NCBI RefSeq assembly: GCF_004342625.1
Contig: NZ_SMAH01000002.1
Location: forward strand, 1 to 64,000
Reading direction: 5' to 3'
From: Tepidimonas ignava
GTDB lineage: Bacteria; Pseudomonadota; Gammaproteobacteria; Burkholderiales; Burkholderiaceae_C
DNA length: 64,000 bases
The notes beneath the pieces were generated by a model. The model saw only the letters and a program-made list of their open reading frames with translations. It did not search any database and had not been told where the DNA came from. A program made the position numbers and the translations under genes. Below, piece by piece: positions 50,706 to 63,068 of the stretch (position 1 is its first letter; each line of letters opens with the position of its first letter).

Positions 50706-51047
50706 ATGTCTGCTTTGCTCGACACCACCAACCTCGACGCCATGCTGGCGATGCTCGGCGAAGATTTCCGTGCCATCGTACAGCAATACGCGGCGCAACT
50801 GGACAGCGAGCTGCGCAGCATGGAGCAAGCCCGGCAGCGGCAGGATTGGACGTTGCTGCGGCGCCTGGCGCACACGCTCAAGGGCAGCAGCGGCAACGTC
50901 GGCGCGATGGCGCTGGCGGGTCAGGCCGCGCAGTTGGAGCGGGCGGCGCAGCAGGCCGACGCCCAGGCCGCGGACGCCGCGCTGGCGGCGCTGGCGCCGT
51001 TGATCAGCGCCACGCGCTCGGCGTTGGACGCCGGGGGTTACACGTAG
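50706..51047 (+). CDS. Hpt-domain phosphotransfer protein
   Basis: A 113-residue stand-alone histidine phosphotransfer domain: a four-helix bundle with the phospho-histidine His56 in RRLAHTLKGSSGNVGA. It has no kinase or receiver of its own and so would relay phosphate between other proteins; the divergent REC-containing EAL protein is the obvious partner. A TACCAT -10 candidate lies at 50670-50675. Its stop is 2 bases from the convergent zipA stop. Confidence 0.92.
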   Translation: MSALLDTTNLDAMLAMLGEDFRAIVQQYAAQLDSELRSMEQARQRQDWTLLRRLAHTLKGSSGNVGAMALAGQAAQLERAAQQADAQAADAALAALAPLISATRSALDAGGYT

Positions 51048-51049
51048 GC

Positions 51050-52078
51050 TCAGCTGAACAGGCGCTTGGCCTGCGGCGAACCGGCGGCAAGCCCTCGGGC
51101 GTGTAGCCGATCGTACAGCGTTTGCAGTTCGGTGCCGATGGTGTCCAGCGCCCGCTCATCCAGCGGGTTGCCTTGGTCATCGCCGATCCAGCCGTCCATC
51201 GCCTGCGCCAGCGCGGTGGCCAGCGCACGCAAGCGGTCGTAGGGCTGCGCTTCCTGGGGGATCTGGGGCGCATCCAGCACCAAGCGGACCTCGCGCAGCA
51301 CGGCCAGCGCGGGATCGTCGGCCAACGCCGCCTGGGTTTCGAACTGCAACACGATCCATGGCGTGCCATCGTGCCCGGGCCACACCATCCGCCCGGGCAA
51401 GGTGCCGGGCACGAACCCAAGCCGCAGCGCGTGCTGGGTGACGTAGCCCGGGTTCCAGGCGGTGCGACGGGCGCGCAACGTCAGGGCGAGCTGCGCGTCG
51501 TGCTCGGCGGCGAACTGGTCGAGCTCGCGCGCGCGTTGCACCACGCCGAGCATGTCGGGAAAGTCGGGCGGCGCCGTCACCAGGTGCTCGGCCCACTGCC
51601 CGACCTTGTGGACGAATTCGGAGTATTCGATCTCGTTGAGCGCGCCGGCGCGGTTGGCCAGTTGCACCCCCGCGCGCAGCCGGGCGTAGCGTTGCCCGGC
51701 GCGGGGCAGCTCCCAGGCGTCGGGCGGCGCGCCTTCGGGCAGCGCCTCGATGGTCAACGGCTTGGTGCCGACGTGCCGGGTGGCGGGCCCTGAGGCCAGC
51801 ACCGCCTCGCCGCTGACCACACGTTCCAGCGCCAGCTCGACGATGGCATCGAGGTCGGGCGTCAGCACGCGCCGTGGCGCAGGTTCGTCCGCCGCCGCGG
51901 GGGTGCTGGGCTCCAGGTGCGGCTCGACGCGCTCAGCCACCACCGCCGGCACCGGCTCGGGGCGCGGCGCCGGCGGCAACAGGCGCCGGATGCGCCATTG
52001 ATGGTAAGCCCACACACCCAACAACACCGCCGCCCCGAGCAACGCCAGGGCCAGCGGCAACGCAAGGTCTTGGTTCAT
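51050..52078 (-). CDS. zipA: Cell division protein ZipA-like (FtsZ-binding)
   Basis: A 342-residue bitopic membrane protein. A short N-terminus and one membrane segment (LALPLALALLGAAVLLGVWAY, residues about 5-24) are followed by a Pro/Ala-rich linker and a C-terminal globular domain resembling the ZipA FtsZ-binding domain (from about residue 120 on). ZipA tethers FtsZ to the membrane. Similarity to enterobacterial ZipA is weak; the call rests on topology and on the smc-zipA gene order typical of Burkholderiales. The ATG at 52078 overlaps the smc stop (ATGA). Confidence 0.82.
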   Translation of the reverse strand: MNQDLALPLALALLGAAVLLGVWAYHQWRIRRLLPPAPRPEPVPAVVAERVEPHLEPSTPAAADEPAPRRVLTPDLDAIVELALERVVSGEAVLASGPATRHVGTKPLTIEALPEGAPPDAWELPRAGQRYARLRAGVQLANRAGALNEIEYSEFVHKVGQWAEHLVTAPPDFPDMLGVVQRARELDQFAAEHDAQLALTLRARRTAWNPGYVTQHALRLGFVPGTLPGRMVWPGHDGTPWIVLQFETQAALADDPALAVLREVRLVLDAPQIPQEAQPYDRLRALATALAQAMDGWIGDDQGNPLDERALDTIGTELQTLYDRLHARGLAAGSPQAKRLFS

Positions 52079-55000
52079 GGCTGCGCATTGTCCATCATGC
52101 CCACGGCCTGCTGCAGGTCCACCGCCACGATGCGCGACACCCCCTGCTCCTGCATCGTGACGCCGACAAGCTGCTCGGCCATCTCCATGGCGATGCGGTT
52201 GTGGCTGATGAACAGAAATTGCGTGTCGCGGCTCATGCGCGTCACCAAGCGGGCGTAGCGTTCGGTGTTGGCGTCGTCCAGCGGCGCGTCCACTTCGTCC
52301 AACAAGCAAAACGGCGCCGGGTTGAGTTGGAAGATCGCAAACACCAACGCGATGGCGGTGAGCGCCTTTTCGCCGCCCGACAGCAGGTGGATGGTCTGGT
52401 TGCGCTTGCCCGGGGGTTGCGCCATCACCTGCACCCCGGCGTCGAGGATTTCGTCACCGGTCATGATCAGGCGCGCCTGCCCACCCCCGAACAGTTCGGG
52501 AAACATGCGGCCAAAGTGCGCGTTGACGGTGTCGAACGTGCGCTGCAGCAGCGCGCGCGTTTCGGCGTCGATGCGCTGGATGGCGTCTTGCAGCGTGTGG
52601 ATGGCCTGGCGCAGGTCGTCGGATTGCTGGCGCAGGAACTGCTCACGCTCGCGCGCGGCGGCCAGCTCCTCCAGCGCGGCGAGGTTGACCGCACCCAGCG
52701 CGGCGAGTTCACGTTGCAGCCGCGGCAGCTCCGCTTCGATCGCGGGCAGCGCCAGCCCGTCCTCGGCCACGCTGGCGGCCACCGCCTCGTCGTCGGCCCC
52801 AGCCTGCTGCAGCGCCTCGGTGTGCTGTTGCACGGCCAGCTCGGCCGCTTGCAGTTGCAGCTGCAGCGCGGTAATGCGCGCGCGCAAGGGCTCCAGCTCG
52901 CGCTCGGCACGCAGGCGCTGCTCGTCCAGCGCGCGCCATTGGGCACCGAGCTCGTCGTAACGGCTGCGGCAAGCAGCCAGGTGCGCTTCGGCCTGCGCGC
53001 GGCGCTGCAGCGCGTCGTCCAGCGCCGCGCGCGGCGCGTCGTCCGTGTGGGCTTGCAGCTCGGCGTGCAGGGTGTCGAGTTCGGCCTGCAAGCGCTGCTG
53101 CTGGGCCTGCGCGGTGTCGTGCTGGCGGCGCAGCTCGTCCAGCCGAGCCTGCAAGCTGCGCTGCGCAAAGACCGCCTCCTGCGCGCGGCGCTCCAGCACG
53201 CGCTGCTGCTCGAGCATGGCGCCAAGGCGGCGCTCGGCCTCGTGCACCGCGTCTTCGGCCTGCGCGAGCGCGGTTTGCGCCACGGCCAGGTCGTCGTCCA
53301 GCGCTTCCAGCTGGGCTTGCAGCACCTCGCCACGCTCGGCCAAGGTTTCCAGCGTCGTTTGGGCTTCGGCCAGCTCGTCGTGCAGCCGTTGTTGGTGCTC
53401 GGCGGCCTGGGCATGACGTTGCTCAAGGCGCAGCCGCTCCATTTGGGCGCCGTGCAGCCGTTGCTGGGCGTCGGTCAGTTCACGCCGCGCGGCATCGACG
53501 TCCGTGCGCAGCTGCGCCAGCCGGGTCTGCGCCCGTTGCGCCGTCAGCCGCGCCTGCTCCTCCACCAAGGCCTGCGCGCGCAGCGCGCGCTGCAGGTGCT
53601 GCAACTCGTGCTCGCGCGCCAACAGGCCGGCCTGGGGCTCGTCAGCAGCGTAGAAGCTGACGTCGTGGCGACCGACGCTGTGGCCCTGCGGGGTGACGAT
53701 GCGCTCCCCCGGGCCCAGGTGATCGCGCGCGCGCAGCGCCTGCGCCAGGTCGTCGGCCGCCCACCAGCCACGCAGCCAGTCGGTCAACAGGGCATGCAGG
53801 GCCGCGTCGTGCACGCGCACGTGTTGCAACAGCGCAACGCACCCGGGCGGGGGCGCGGCCACCTCACCTGCCTGTGCATCAGCTTGGGCGGCGTACAGCG
53901 CCAGTCGCGCCGGCGGCGGCGTCTGCGCCATCCCACCCAACGTGTCGAGCTGCCCCACCGCCAGCGCACGCACGCGCTCGCGCAGCACCGCTTCCAGCGC
54001 GGTCTCCCAGCCGGTGTCGCTGGGCAGTTGGCGCCACAGGGCAGCCAAGCCGTCAAGCCCATGTTCGCGCAGCCACGGCCGCAAGCGCTCGTCGGCCTGC
54101 AGCTTGTCTTGCAACGCCTGCAACGCCTGCACGCGCGCTTGCAGTTCGGCCAACCGCTGCGCCTGGGCTTGGGCGTCGCGCTGCGCCGCGGCCAGGTCGC
54201 GTTCGTGCTCGGGCAAGCTGGCCTGCAGCGCCTCCAGCCGGGCTTGCTGTTGCTGACAAGCGTCCTGGGCACGTTGTTCTTCGGCCTGCCAGTGCTGCAG
54301 GTGCTGCGCGTCCGGCGCTTGCAGCGCACGGGCCTGCGCCTGCAGTCGATCGGCCCGCTCGGCCGCGGTGCGACGCTGCTCGTCCAGCGCCCGTTGCTGG
54401 GCGCTCAGGGCCGCCAGGGCGCGCTGCACCTCGTGCACGCGATCACGCTGGCGGTGCAGGTGGTCGCGTGCCCGCGCCAGCGCCTCGTCGAGCGCCTCCC
54501 GCTGAGGGGTGCACTCCTCCAGCTGGGCCGCCAGCGCCTCGGCGTCGGCCCCAACGGCATCGAGCTGCTGCAGCACCGCCGCGCGTTCGTCCTCGGCCAG
54601 CGCGGCCCGGGTACGCCAATCGTGCAGTTGCGCCTGCAGCGCCTGCTGGCGCTCCTGGGCACGCTGGCGGCTTTGTTCGGCGAAGCGGATCTGCGCTTGC
54701 AGTTGCGCAACCTCGGCCCCCACCTCGTACAGGCGAGCTTGGGCCTGGTTGAGTGTGTCGCCGGCTTGCAGGTGCGCCTGGCGCAGCGCCTCCAGCTGCG
54801 CTTGCCAGGCGCTCAGCTCGGCCGCGCGCGCTTGTAAGTCCGCCGCGGCCTGTTGGCCTTGCGCGCGCACGTCGTCGGCTTGCTGCTGCGCCGCGCGGCG
54901 CTTGAGCCACCACAACTGCTGCTGCCGCCGCGCCAAGCGGGCTTGCAACTGGCGGTAGCGTTGCGCCACCTCGGCCTGTTGGGTCAGGCGCTGCAGTTGC

Positions 55001-55608
55001 CCTTGCAGCTCGCGCAGGATGTCCTCGACCCGCGTCAGGTTGTCACGCGTGTCGGCCAGCCGATGTTCGGTTTCGCGGCGGCGTTCCTTGTACTTGGACA
55101 CACCCGCCGCCTCTTCCAGAAACAGGCGCAACTCCTCGGGGCGGCTTTCGATGATGCGGCTGATCGTGCCCTGCCCGATGATGGCGTAGGCGCGCGGCCC
55201 GAGCCCCGTGCCCATGAAGACGTCGTGCACGTCGCGCCGGCGCACCGGCTGGTTGTTGATGAAGTAGCTGCTGGTGCCGTCACGCGTCAGGACGCGGCGC
55301 ACGGCGATCTCGGCGTATTGGTTCCACGGGCCGCCAGCGCGCCGCGCGCTGTTGTCGAACACCAGCTCGACGCTGGCGCGCTGGGCCGGCTTGCGCGTGG
55401 TGGTGCCGTTGAAAATGACGTCCTGCATGGACTCGCCGCGCAGCTCGCTGGCCTTGGACTCGCCCAGCACCCAGCGCACGGCGTCCATGATGTTGGACTT
55501 GCCGCAACCGTTGGGGCCCACCACGCCGATGCGCTGCCCAGGCAGGTGCAAGGTGGTGGGCTCGGCAAAGGACTTGAAGCCGGAGAGTTTGATGGTCTGC
55601 AAGCGCAC
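52075..55608 (-). CDS. smc: Chromosome segregation protein SMC
   Basis: A 1177-residue SMC ATPase. The Walker A motif GPNGCGKSN is at residues 32-40. Two long Glu/Gln/Ala-rich coiled coils flank a hinge (about residues 505-650), and the C-terminus has the signature LSGGEKALTAIALVFA and Walker B FCLLDEVDAPLDDAN. It compacts and segregates the chromosome with ScpA/ScpB. The start is GTG 55608; TACACT ends 8 bases before it and there is no ribosome binding site, so translation seems to begin on a leaderless GTG. Confidence 0.97.
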   Translation of the reverse strand: MRLQTIKLSGFKSFAEPTTLHLPGQRIGVVGPNGCGKSNIMDAVRWVLGESKASELRGESMQDVIFNGTTTRKPAQRASVELVFDNSARRAGGPWNQYAEIAVRRVLTRDGTSSYFINNQPVRRRDVHDVFMGTGLGPRAYAIIGQGTISRIIESRPEELRLFLEEAAGVSKYKERRRETEHRLADTRDNLTRVEDILRELQGQLQRLTQQAEVAQRYRQLQARLARRQQQLWWLKRRAAQQQADDVRAQGQQAAADLQARAAELSAWQAQLEALRQAHLQAGDTLNQAQARLYEVGAEVAQLQAQIRFAEQSRQRAQERQQALQAQLHDWRTRAALAEDERAAVLQQLDAVGADAEALAAQLEECTPQREALDEALARARDHLHRQRDRVHEVQRALAALSAQQRALDEQRRTAAERADRLQAQARALQAPDAQHLQHWQAEEQRAQDACQQQQARLEALQASLPEHERDLAAAQRDAQAQAQRLAELQARVQALQALQDKLQADERLRPWLREHGLDGLAALWRQLPSDTGWETALEAVLRERVRALAVGQLDTLGGMAQTPPPARLALYAAQADAQAGEVAAPPPGCVALLQHVRVHDAALHALLTDWLRGWWAADDLAQALRARDHLGPGERIVTPQGHSVGRHDVSFYAADEPQAGLLAREHELQHLQRALRAQALVEEQARLTAQRAQTRLAQLRTDVDAARRELTDAQQRLHGAQMERLRLEQRHAQAAEHQQRLHDELAEAQTTLETLAERGEVLQAQLEALDDDLAVAQTALAQAEDAVHEAERRLGAMLEQQRVLERRAQEAVFAQRSLQARLDELRRQHDTAQAQQQRLQAELDTLHAELQAHTDDAPRAALDDALQRRAQAEAHLAACRSRYDELGAQWRALDEQRLRAERELEPLRARITALQLQLQAAELAVQQHTEALQQAGADDEAVAASVAEDGLALPAIEAELPRLQRELAALGAVNLAALEELAAAREREQFLRQQSDDLRQAIHTLQDAIQRIDAETRALLQRTFDTVNAHFGRMFPELFGGGQARLIMTGDEILDAGVQVMAQPPGKRNQTIHLLSGGEKALTAIALVFAIFQLNPAPFCLLDEVDAPLDDANTERYARLVTRMSRDTQFLFISHNRIAMEMAEQLVGVTMQEQGVSRIVAVDLQQAVGMMDNAQP

Positions 55609-55616
55609 GGGGCGCT

Positions 55617-55642
55617 AGTGTACGGGCGCCAGCCGCTACCAT
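55617..55642. promoter_or_regulatory. Divergent -10 elements of smc and dapC
   Basis: TACACT (55622-55617, minus strand) ends 8 bases before the smc GTG, and TACCAT (55637-55642, plus strand) ends 8 bases before the dapC ATG. The two start codons are 42 bases apart. Each promoter's -35 region would lie in or near the other's start. Confidence 0.5.
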
Positions 55643-55650
55643 TGCGGCCC

Positions 55651-56892
55651 ATGGACTTCGCTGGCAACCCCCTGCTGCAGCGGCTGCAGCCCTACCCGTT
55701 TGAGCGTTGGCGGGCGCTGACCGCCGGCATCACCCCCAACCCCGACCACACCCCGATCAACCTGGGCATTGGTGAGCCGCGCCACCCGACCCCGGCGGTG
55801 CTGACCCAGGCGTTGCACGCGGCCATCGACAGCCCGTCCGGCCTGGCCACGTACCCCGCGACCGCCGGCACGGCCGAACTCAAGGCGGCGTGCGCGGCCT
55901 GGCTGCGGCGTCGCTACGGCGTGACGGCGGACCCCGCCACCCAGGTGTTGCCGACGCTGGGCTCGCGCGAGGCGCTGTTTGCCCTGGCGCAGGTGGTGGT
56001 GAACCCGCGCGCGTTCACGCAGGGTGCCGAGCCGGTGGTCGTGTGCCCCAACCCGTTTTATCAGATTTACGAAGGCGCGGCGCTGCTGGCGGGCGCCCAG
56101 CCTTGGTACGCGCCCAGTGACCCGGCACGCAACTTCGCCACCGATTGGGACAGCGTGCCCGAGGCGGTCTGGGCGCGCACGCAGTTGGTGTACGCCTGCT
56201 CCCCAGGCAACCCGACCGGGGCGGTGATGCCGTTGGACGAATGGCGTCGCCTGTTCGAGCTGAGCGACCGCTTTGGATTTGTCATCGCCAGCGACGAGTG
56301 CTACAGCGAAATCTACTTCCGCGACGACCCGCCGCTGGGCGCGCTGCAAGCGGCGGCGGCGCTGGGCCGGCACGATTTTCGGCGCTTGATCATGCTGACG
56401 AGCCTGTCCAAGCGCAGCAACGCCCCGGGGCTGCGCAGCGGTTTCGTCGCGGGTGATGCGGCCATCGTGCGCGCTTTCACGCTGTACCGCACCTACCACG
56501 GCAGCGCAATGGGTGGGGCGGTGCAGCAGGCCAGCGCCGCGGCCTGGGCCGACGAAGCCCACGTCGAGGCCAACCGCGCGCTGTACCGCGCCAAGTTCGA
56601 GCGCGTGACGCCGCGGCTGACCGAGGTGATGGACGTGCGCCTGCCCGACGCCGGGTTTTACCTGTGGGCCAAGGTGCCGCCGCGCTTTGGTGGCACCGAA
56701 GGGGGCGACGACACCGACTTCGCACGGCTGCTGCTGGCCCAATACAATGTGACCGTTTTGCCCGGCAGCTTGTTGGCGCGCACGCACGCGGGCCACAACC
56801 CCGGCGCGGGCCGCGTGCGCATGGCGCTGGTGGCCGGGCTGGACGAATGCCTCGAAGCCGCCGAGCGCATCGTGCGCTTCGTGCGCACCTGA
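55651..56892 (+). CDS. dapC: N-succinyldiaminopimelate aminotransferase
   Basis: A 413-residue class I PLP aminotransferase acting in lysine/diaminopimelate synthesis. The PLP lysine is Lys254 in [27 protein letters not shown] and [10 protein letters not shown] are cofactor contacts. The neighbours dapD and dapE identify the pathway. ATG 55651 lacks a ribosome binding site but follows TACCAT by 8 bases. First gene of a long plus-strand operon. Confidence 0.94.
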   Translation: MDFAGNPLLQRLQPYPFERWRALTAGITPNPDHTPINLGIGEPRHPTPAVLTQALHAAIDSPSGLATYPATAGTAELKAACAAWLRRRYGVTADPATQVLPTLGSREALFALAQVVVNPRAFTQGAEPVVVCPNPFYQIYEGAALLAGAQPWYAPSDPARNFATDWDSVPEAVWARTQLVYACSPGNPTGAVMPLDEWRRLFELSDRFGFVIASDECYSEIYFRDDPPLGALQAAAALGRHDFRRLIMLTSLSKRSNAPGLRSGFVAGDAAIVRAFTLYRTYHGSAMGGAVQQASAAAWADEAHVEANRALYRAKFERVTPRLTEVMDVRLPDAGFYLWAKVPPRFGGTEGGDDTDFARLLLAQYNVTVLPGSLLARTHAGHNPGAGRVRMALVAGLDECLEAAERIVRFVRT

Positions 56893-56923
56893 CACCCCAA
56901 CCACCCTCACAACGCCTCGCACC

Positions 56924-57751
56924 ATGACGCAAGACGCATTGCAAGCCATCATCGAAAACGCCTGGGACAACCGCGCGCAACTCTCGCCGGGCAACGCCCC
57001 GCACGAGGTGGTCGATGCGGTCGAGCACGTCATCGCCGAGCTGGACGCGGGACGGTTGCGGGTCGCCACGCGCCACGGTGTGGGCCAATGGACCGTGCAT
57101 CAGTGGATCAAAAAAGCGGTGCTGCTCAGCTTTCGGCTGCGCGACAACGAGGTCATGCGTGCGGGTGACTTGGGCTTTTTCGACAAGGTGCCGACCAAGT
57201 TCGGACGCATGTCGCCGCAGGAGCTGGCCGCCAGCGGCGTACGGGTGGTGCCGCCGGCGGTGGCCCGCCGCGGCAGCTACATCGCCAAAGGCGCGATCCT
57301 GATGCCGTCCTACGTCAACATCGGCGCCTACGTGGACGAGGGCACGATGGTGGACACGTGGGCCACCGTGGGCTCGTGCGCGCAGGTGGGCAAAAACGTG
57401 CACCTGTCGGGCGGCGTGGGCCTGGGCGGGGTGCTGGAGCCGCTGCAGGCCAACCCCACGATCATCGAGGACAACTGCTTCATCGGCGCGCGCTCCGAAA
57501 TCGTCGAGGGCGTCATCGTCGAGGAAAACTCGGTCATCTCGATGGGTGTGTACATCGGCCAAAGCACCCCGATCTACGACCGCACCACGGGCGAAATCCT
57601 CTACGGGCGTGTGCCAGCGGGCTCGGTGGTCATCAGCGGCAGCCTGCCCAAAGAGGGGGGCAAGTACAGCCTGTACGCGGCCATCATCGTCAAGCGGGTC
57701 GACGCGCAAACGCGCGCCAAGACCAGCCTCAACGAGCTGTTGCGCGACTGA
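56924..57751 (+). CDS. dapD: Tetrahydrodipicolinate N-succinyltransferase
   Basis: A 275-residue left-handed beta-helix acyltransferase using succinyl-CoA. The hexapeptide-repeat region runs from about residue 110 to 240 ([21 protein letters not shown] onward), and [24 protein letters not shown] is typical of DapD. It supplies the substrate for DapC and lies 31 bases after it. Confidence 0.97.
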   Translation: MTQDALQAIIENAWDNRAQLSPGNAPHEVVDAVEHVIAELDAGRLRVATRHGVGQWTVHQWIKKAVLLSFRLRDNEVMRAGDLGFFDKVPTKFGRMSPQELAASGVRVVPPAVARRGSYIAKGAILMPSYVNIGAYVDEGTMVDTWATVGSCAQVGKNVHLSGGVGLGGVLEPLQANPTIIEDNCFIGARSEIVEGVIVEENSVISMGVYIGQSTPIYDRTTGEILYGRVPAGSVVISGSLPKEGGKYSLYAAIIVKRVDAQTRAKTSLNELLRD

Positions 57752-57781
57752 ACGCGCTTGGGGTGACGAGGCGGCACCACC

Positions 57782-61072
<3,291 letters not shown>

Positions 61073-61076
<4 letters not shown>

Positions 61077-63061
61077 TCACGCTGCGCAACGTCACGCTGC
61101 GCCGCGGCGCCAAGGTGGTGCTGGATGGCGTCGACCTGACCCTGCACGCGGGCGACAAGGTTGGCCTGGTGGGGCGCAACGGCACCGGCAAGTCCAGCCT
61201 GTTGGCGCTGCTGCGCGGCGAACTGCACGAGGACGCAGGTGAAGTCGCGCTGCCGCGCCACTGGCGCGTGGCCCACGTCGCGCAGGAGATTCCCGACAGC
61301 GAACAACCCGCGACCGACTTCGTGCTCGCGGGCGACACCCGGCTGGCCGAAGCCCAGGCCCAGCTTGCCCAAGCCGAAGCCGGTGGCGACGGCGAGGCCA
61401 TCGCGCTGGCGCACACCGCGCTGGCCGACGCTGGCGCCCACGACGCCCGCGCCCGCGCCCAGAGCCTGCTGCTCGGGCTGGGTTTTGCCAGTGCCGAACT
61501 CGAGCGGCCGGTCAACCACTTCTCGGGGGGCTGGCGCATGCGGATGCAGCTGGCGCGGGCGTTGATGTGCCCGGCCGACCTGTTGCTGCTGGACGAACCC
61601 ACCAACCACCTGGATCTGGACGCCTTGGTGTGGCTGGAAGGCTGGCTGCAGCGCTTCGAGGGCACGCTGCTCGTCATCAGCCACGACCGGGAATTCCTGG
61701 ACGCCGTCACCCGCATCACGTTGCACCTGGAGCACGGCCGCCTGCAGCGCTACGGTGGCCACTACAGCCACTTCGAGGCCCAGCGCGCCCAGCACATGCA
61801 GCAGCAGCAAGCGGCGTGGGCGCGGCAGCAGGAGCGTGTGGCGCGGCTGCAGCGCTTCGTCGAGCGCTTCCGCGCCAAGGCCACCAAGGCACGGCAGGCG
61901 CAAAGCCGCCTCAAGGCCCTGGCGCGCATGGAGCGCGTGGCGCCGGTGCTGGCCGACAGTGCGGTGGCCTTTGAGTTTGCGGATCCCGGCGACATGCCCA
62001 ACCCGATGCTGACGCTGCACGACGTCACCGTCGGTTACCGCGATGCGGCGAACCAGGCTTGCCCGATCGTCGAGGGCATCCGCGGCAGCGTGCTGCCCGG
62101 GCAGCGCATCGGCATCCTGGGCGCCAACGGACAGGGCAAATCCACGTTGGTCAAGACGCTGGCGGGCATGCTGCCACCGCTGGTCGGGCGCCTGCACGTG
62201 GGGCGCGGTCTGCGCATCGGCTACTTTGCCCAGCACGAGCTGGACGTGCTGCGCGCCGACGAAACCCCGCTGCAACACCTGCAGCGGCTGGCGCGCGACA
62301 CCGAGGCCGCCGGCGCGTTGCTCAGCGGACAGAGCACGCGCGAGCAGGACCTGCGTACGTTTTTGGGCAGTCTGCAATTCGAAGGCGATGCCGCACTGCA
62401 ACCCGTGGGGACGATGAGCGGTGGCGAAAGGGCGCGCCTGGCGTTGGCCTTGCTGATCTGGCAGCGCCCCCACCTGCTGCTGTTGGACGAGCCCACCAAC
62501 CACCTCGACCTCGCCACGCGCGAAGCGCTGGCGCTGGCGCTGACCGGCTTTGAGGGCACGGTGCTGCTGGTCAGCCACGACCGGGCGCTGCTGCGCTCCG
62601 TGTGCGACACCTTTTGGCTCGTCGGCGGCGGTCGGCTGCAACCGTTCGACGGCGACCTGGACGACTACCAGCGCTACTTGCTGGAGCAGGCCCGACAGCG
62701 TCGCGAAGCGCTGGCGTCCTCCGCCGCGGCCTCGGCCAATCCTGCGACGCCCTCACCCACCCCGCAGCAGCGCCGACGTGAGCAGGCCCAACGCCGCCAG
62801 CACTTGGCCAACCAGCTGCGGCCCTACCAGCGCGAGCACGCGGCCCTGGAAGCGCGGCTCGACGCCCTCAGCGCCGAACAGGACGCGCTGCTGGCGCAGT
62901 TGGGTGCCGCCAGCGACGCCGCGACCCGGGCCGAAGCCGGGCGGCGACTGAAAGCCGTGCAGGCCGAGCTGGCCGAGGTTGAGCAACGCTGGCTGACGGT
63001 GGCCGAGGCGATCGAGGCGCTGCAACGCCAGGCCGCCGCCGACGCGGCGGCCCTACCCTGA
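61073..63061 (+). CDS. ABC-F family ATPase (YheS/Uup-like)
   Basis: A 662-residue soluble protein with two ABC cassettes and no membrane part: Walker A GRNGTGKSSL and GANGQGKSTL, signatures FSGGWRMRM and MSGGERARL, and two LLLLDEPTNHLDL boxes. The linker between cassettes (residues about 240-310) is charged and helical, and a C-terminal coiled-coil (QRRREQAQRRQHLANQL) follows. ABC-F proteins act on the ribosome in translation; this resembles E. coli YheS in linker and length. Confidence 0.94.
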
Positions 63062-63068
63062 CCCTGCG

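Noticed and set aside
52202-54837. Long plus-strand open frames opposite smc with leucine/glutamine repeats
   Set aside because: The apparent repeats come from the reverse complement of the Ala/Gln/Glu-rich coiled-coil codons of smc; no independent ribosome binding site or homology.
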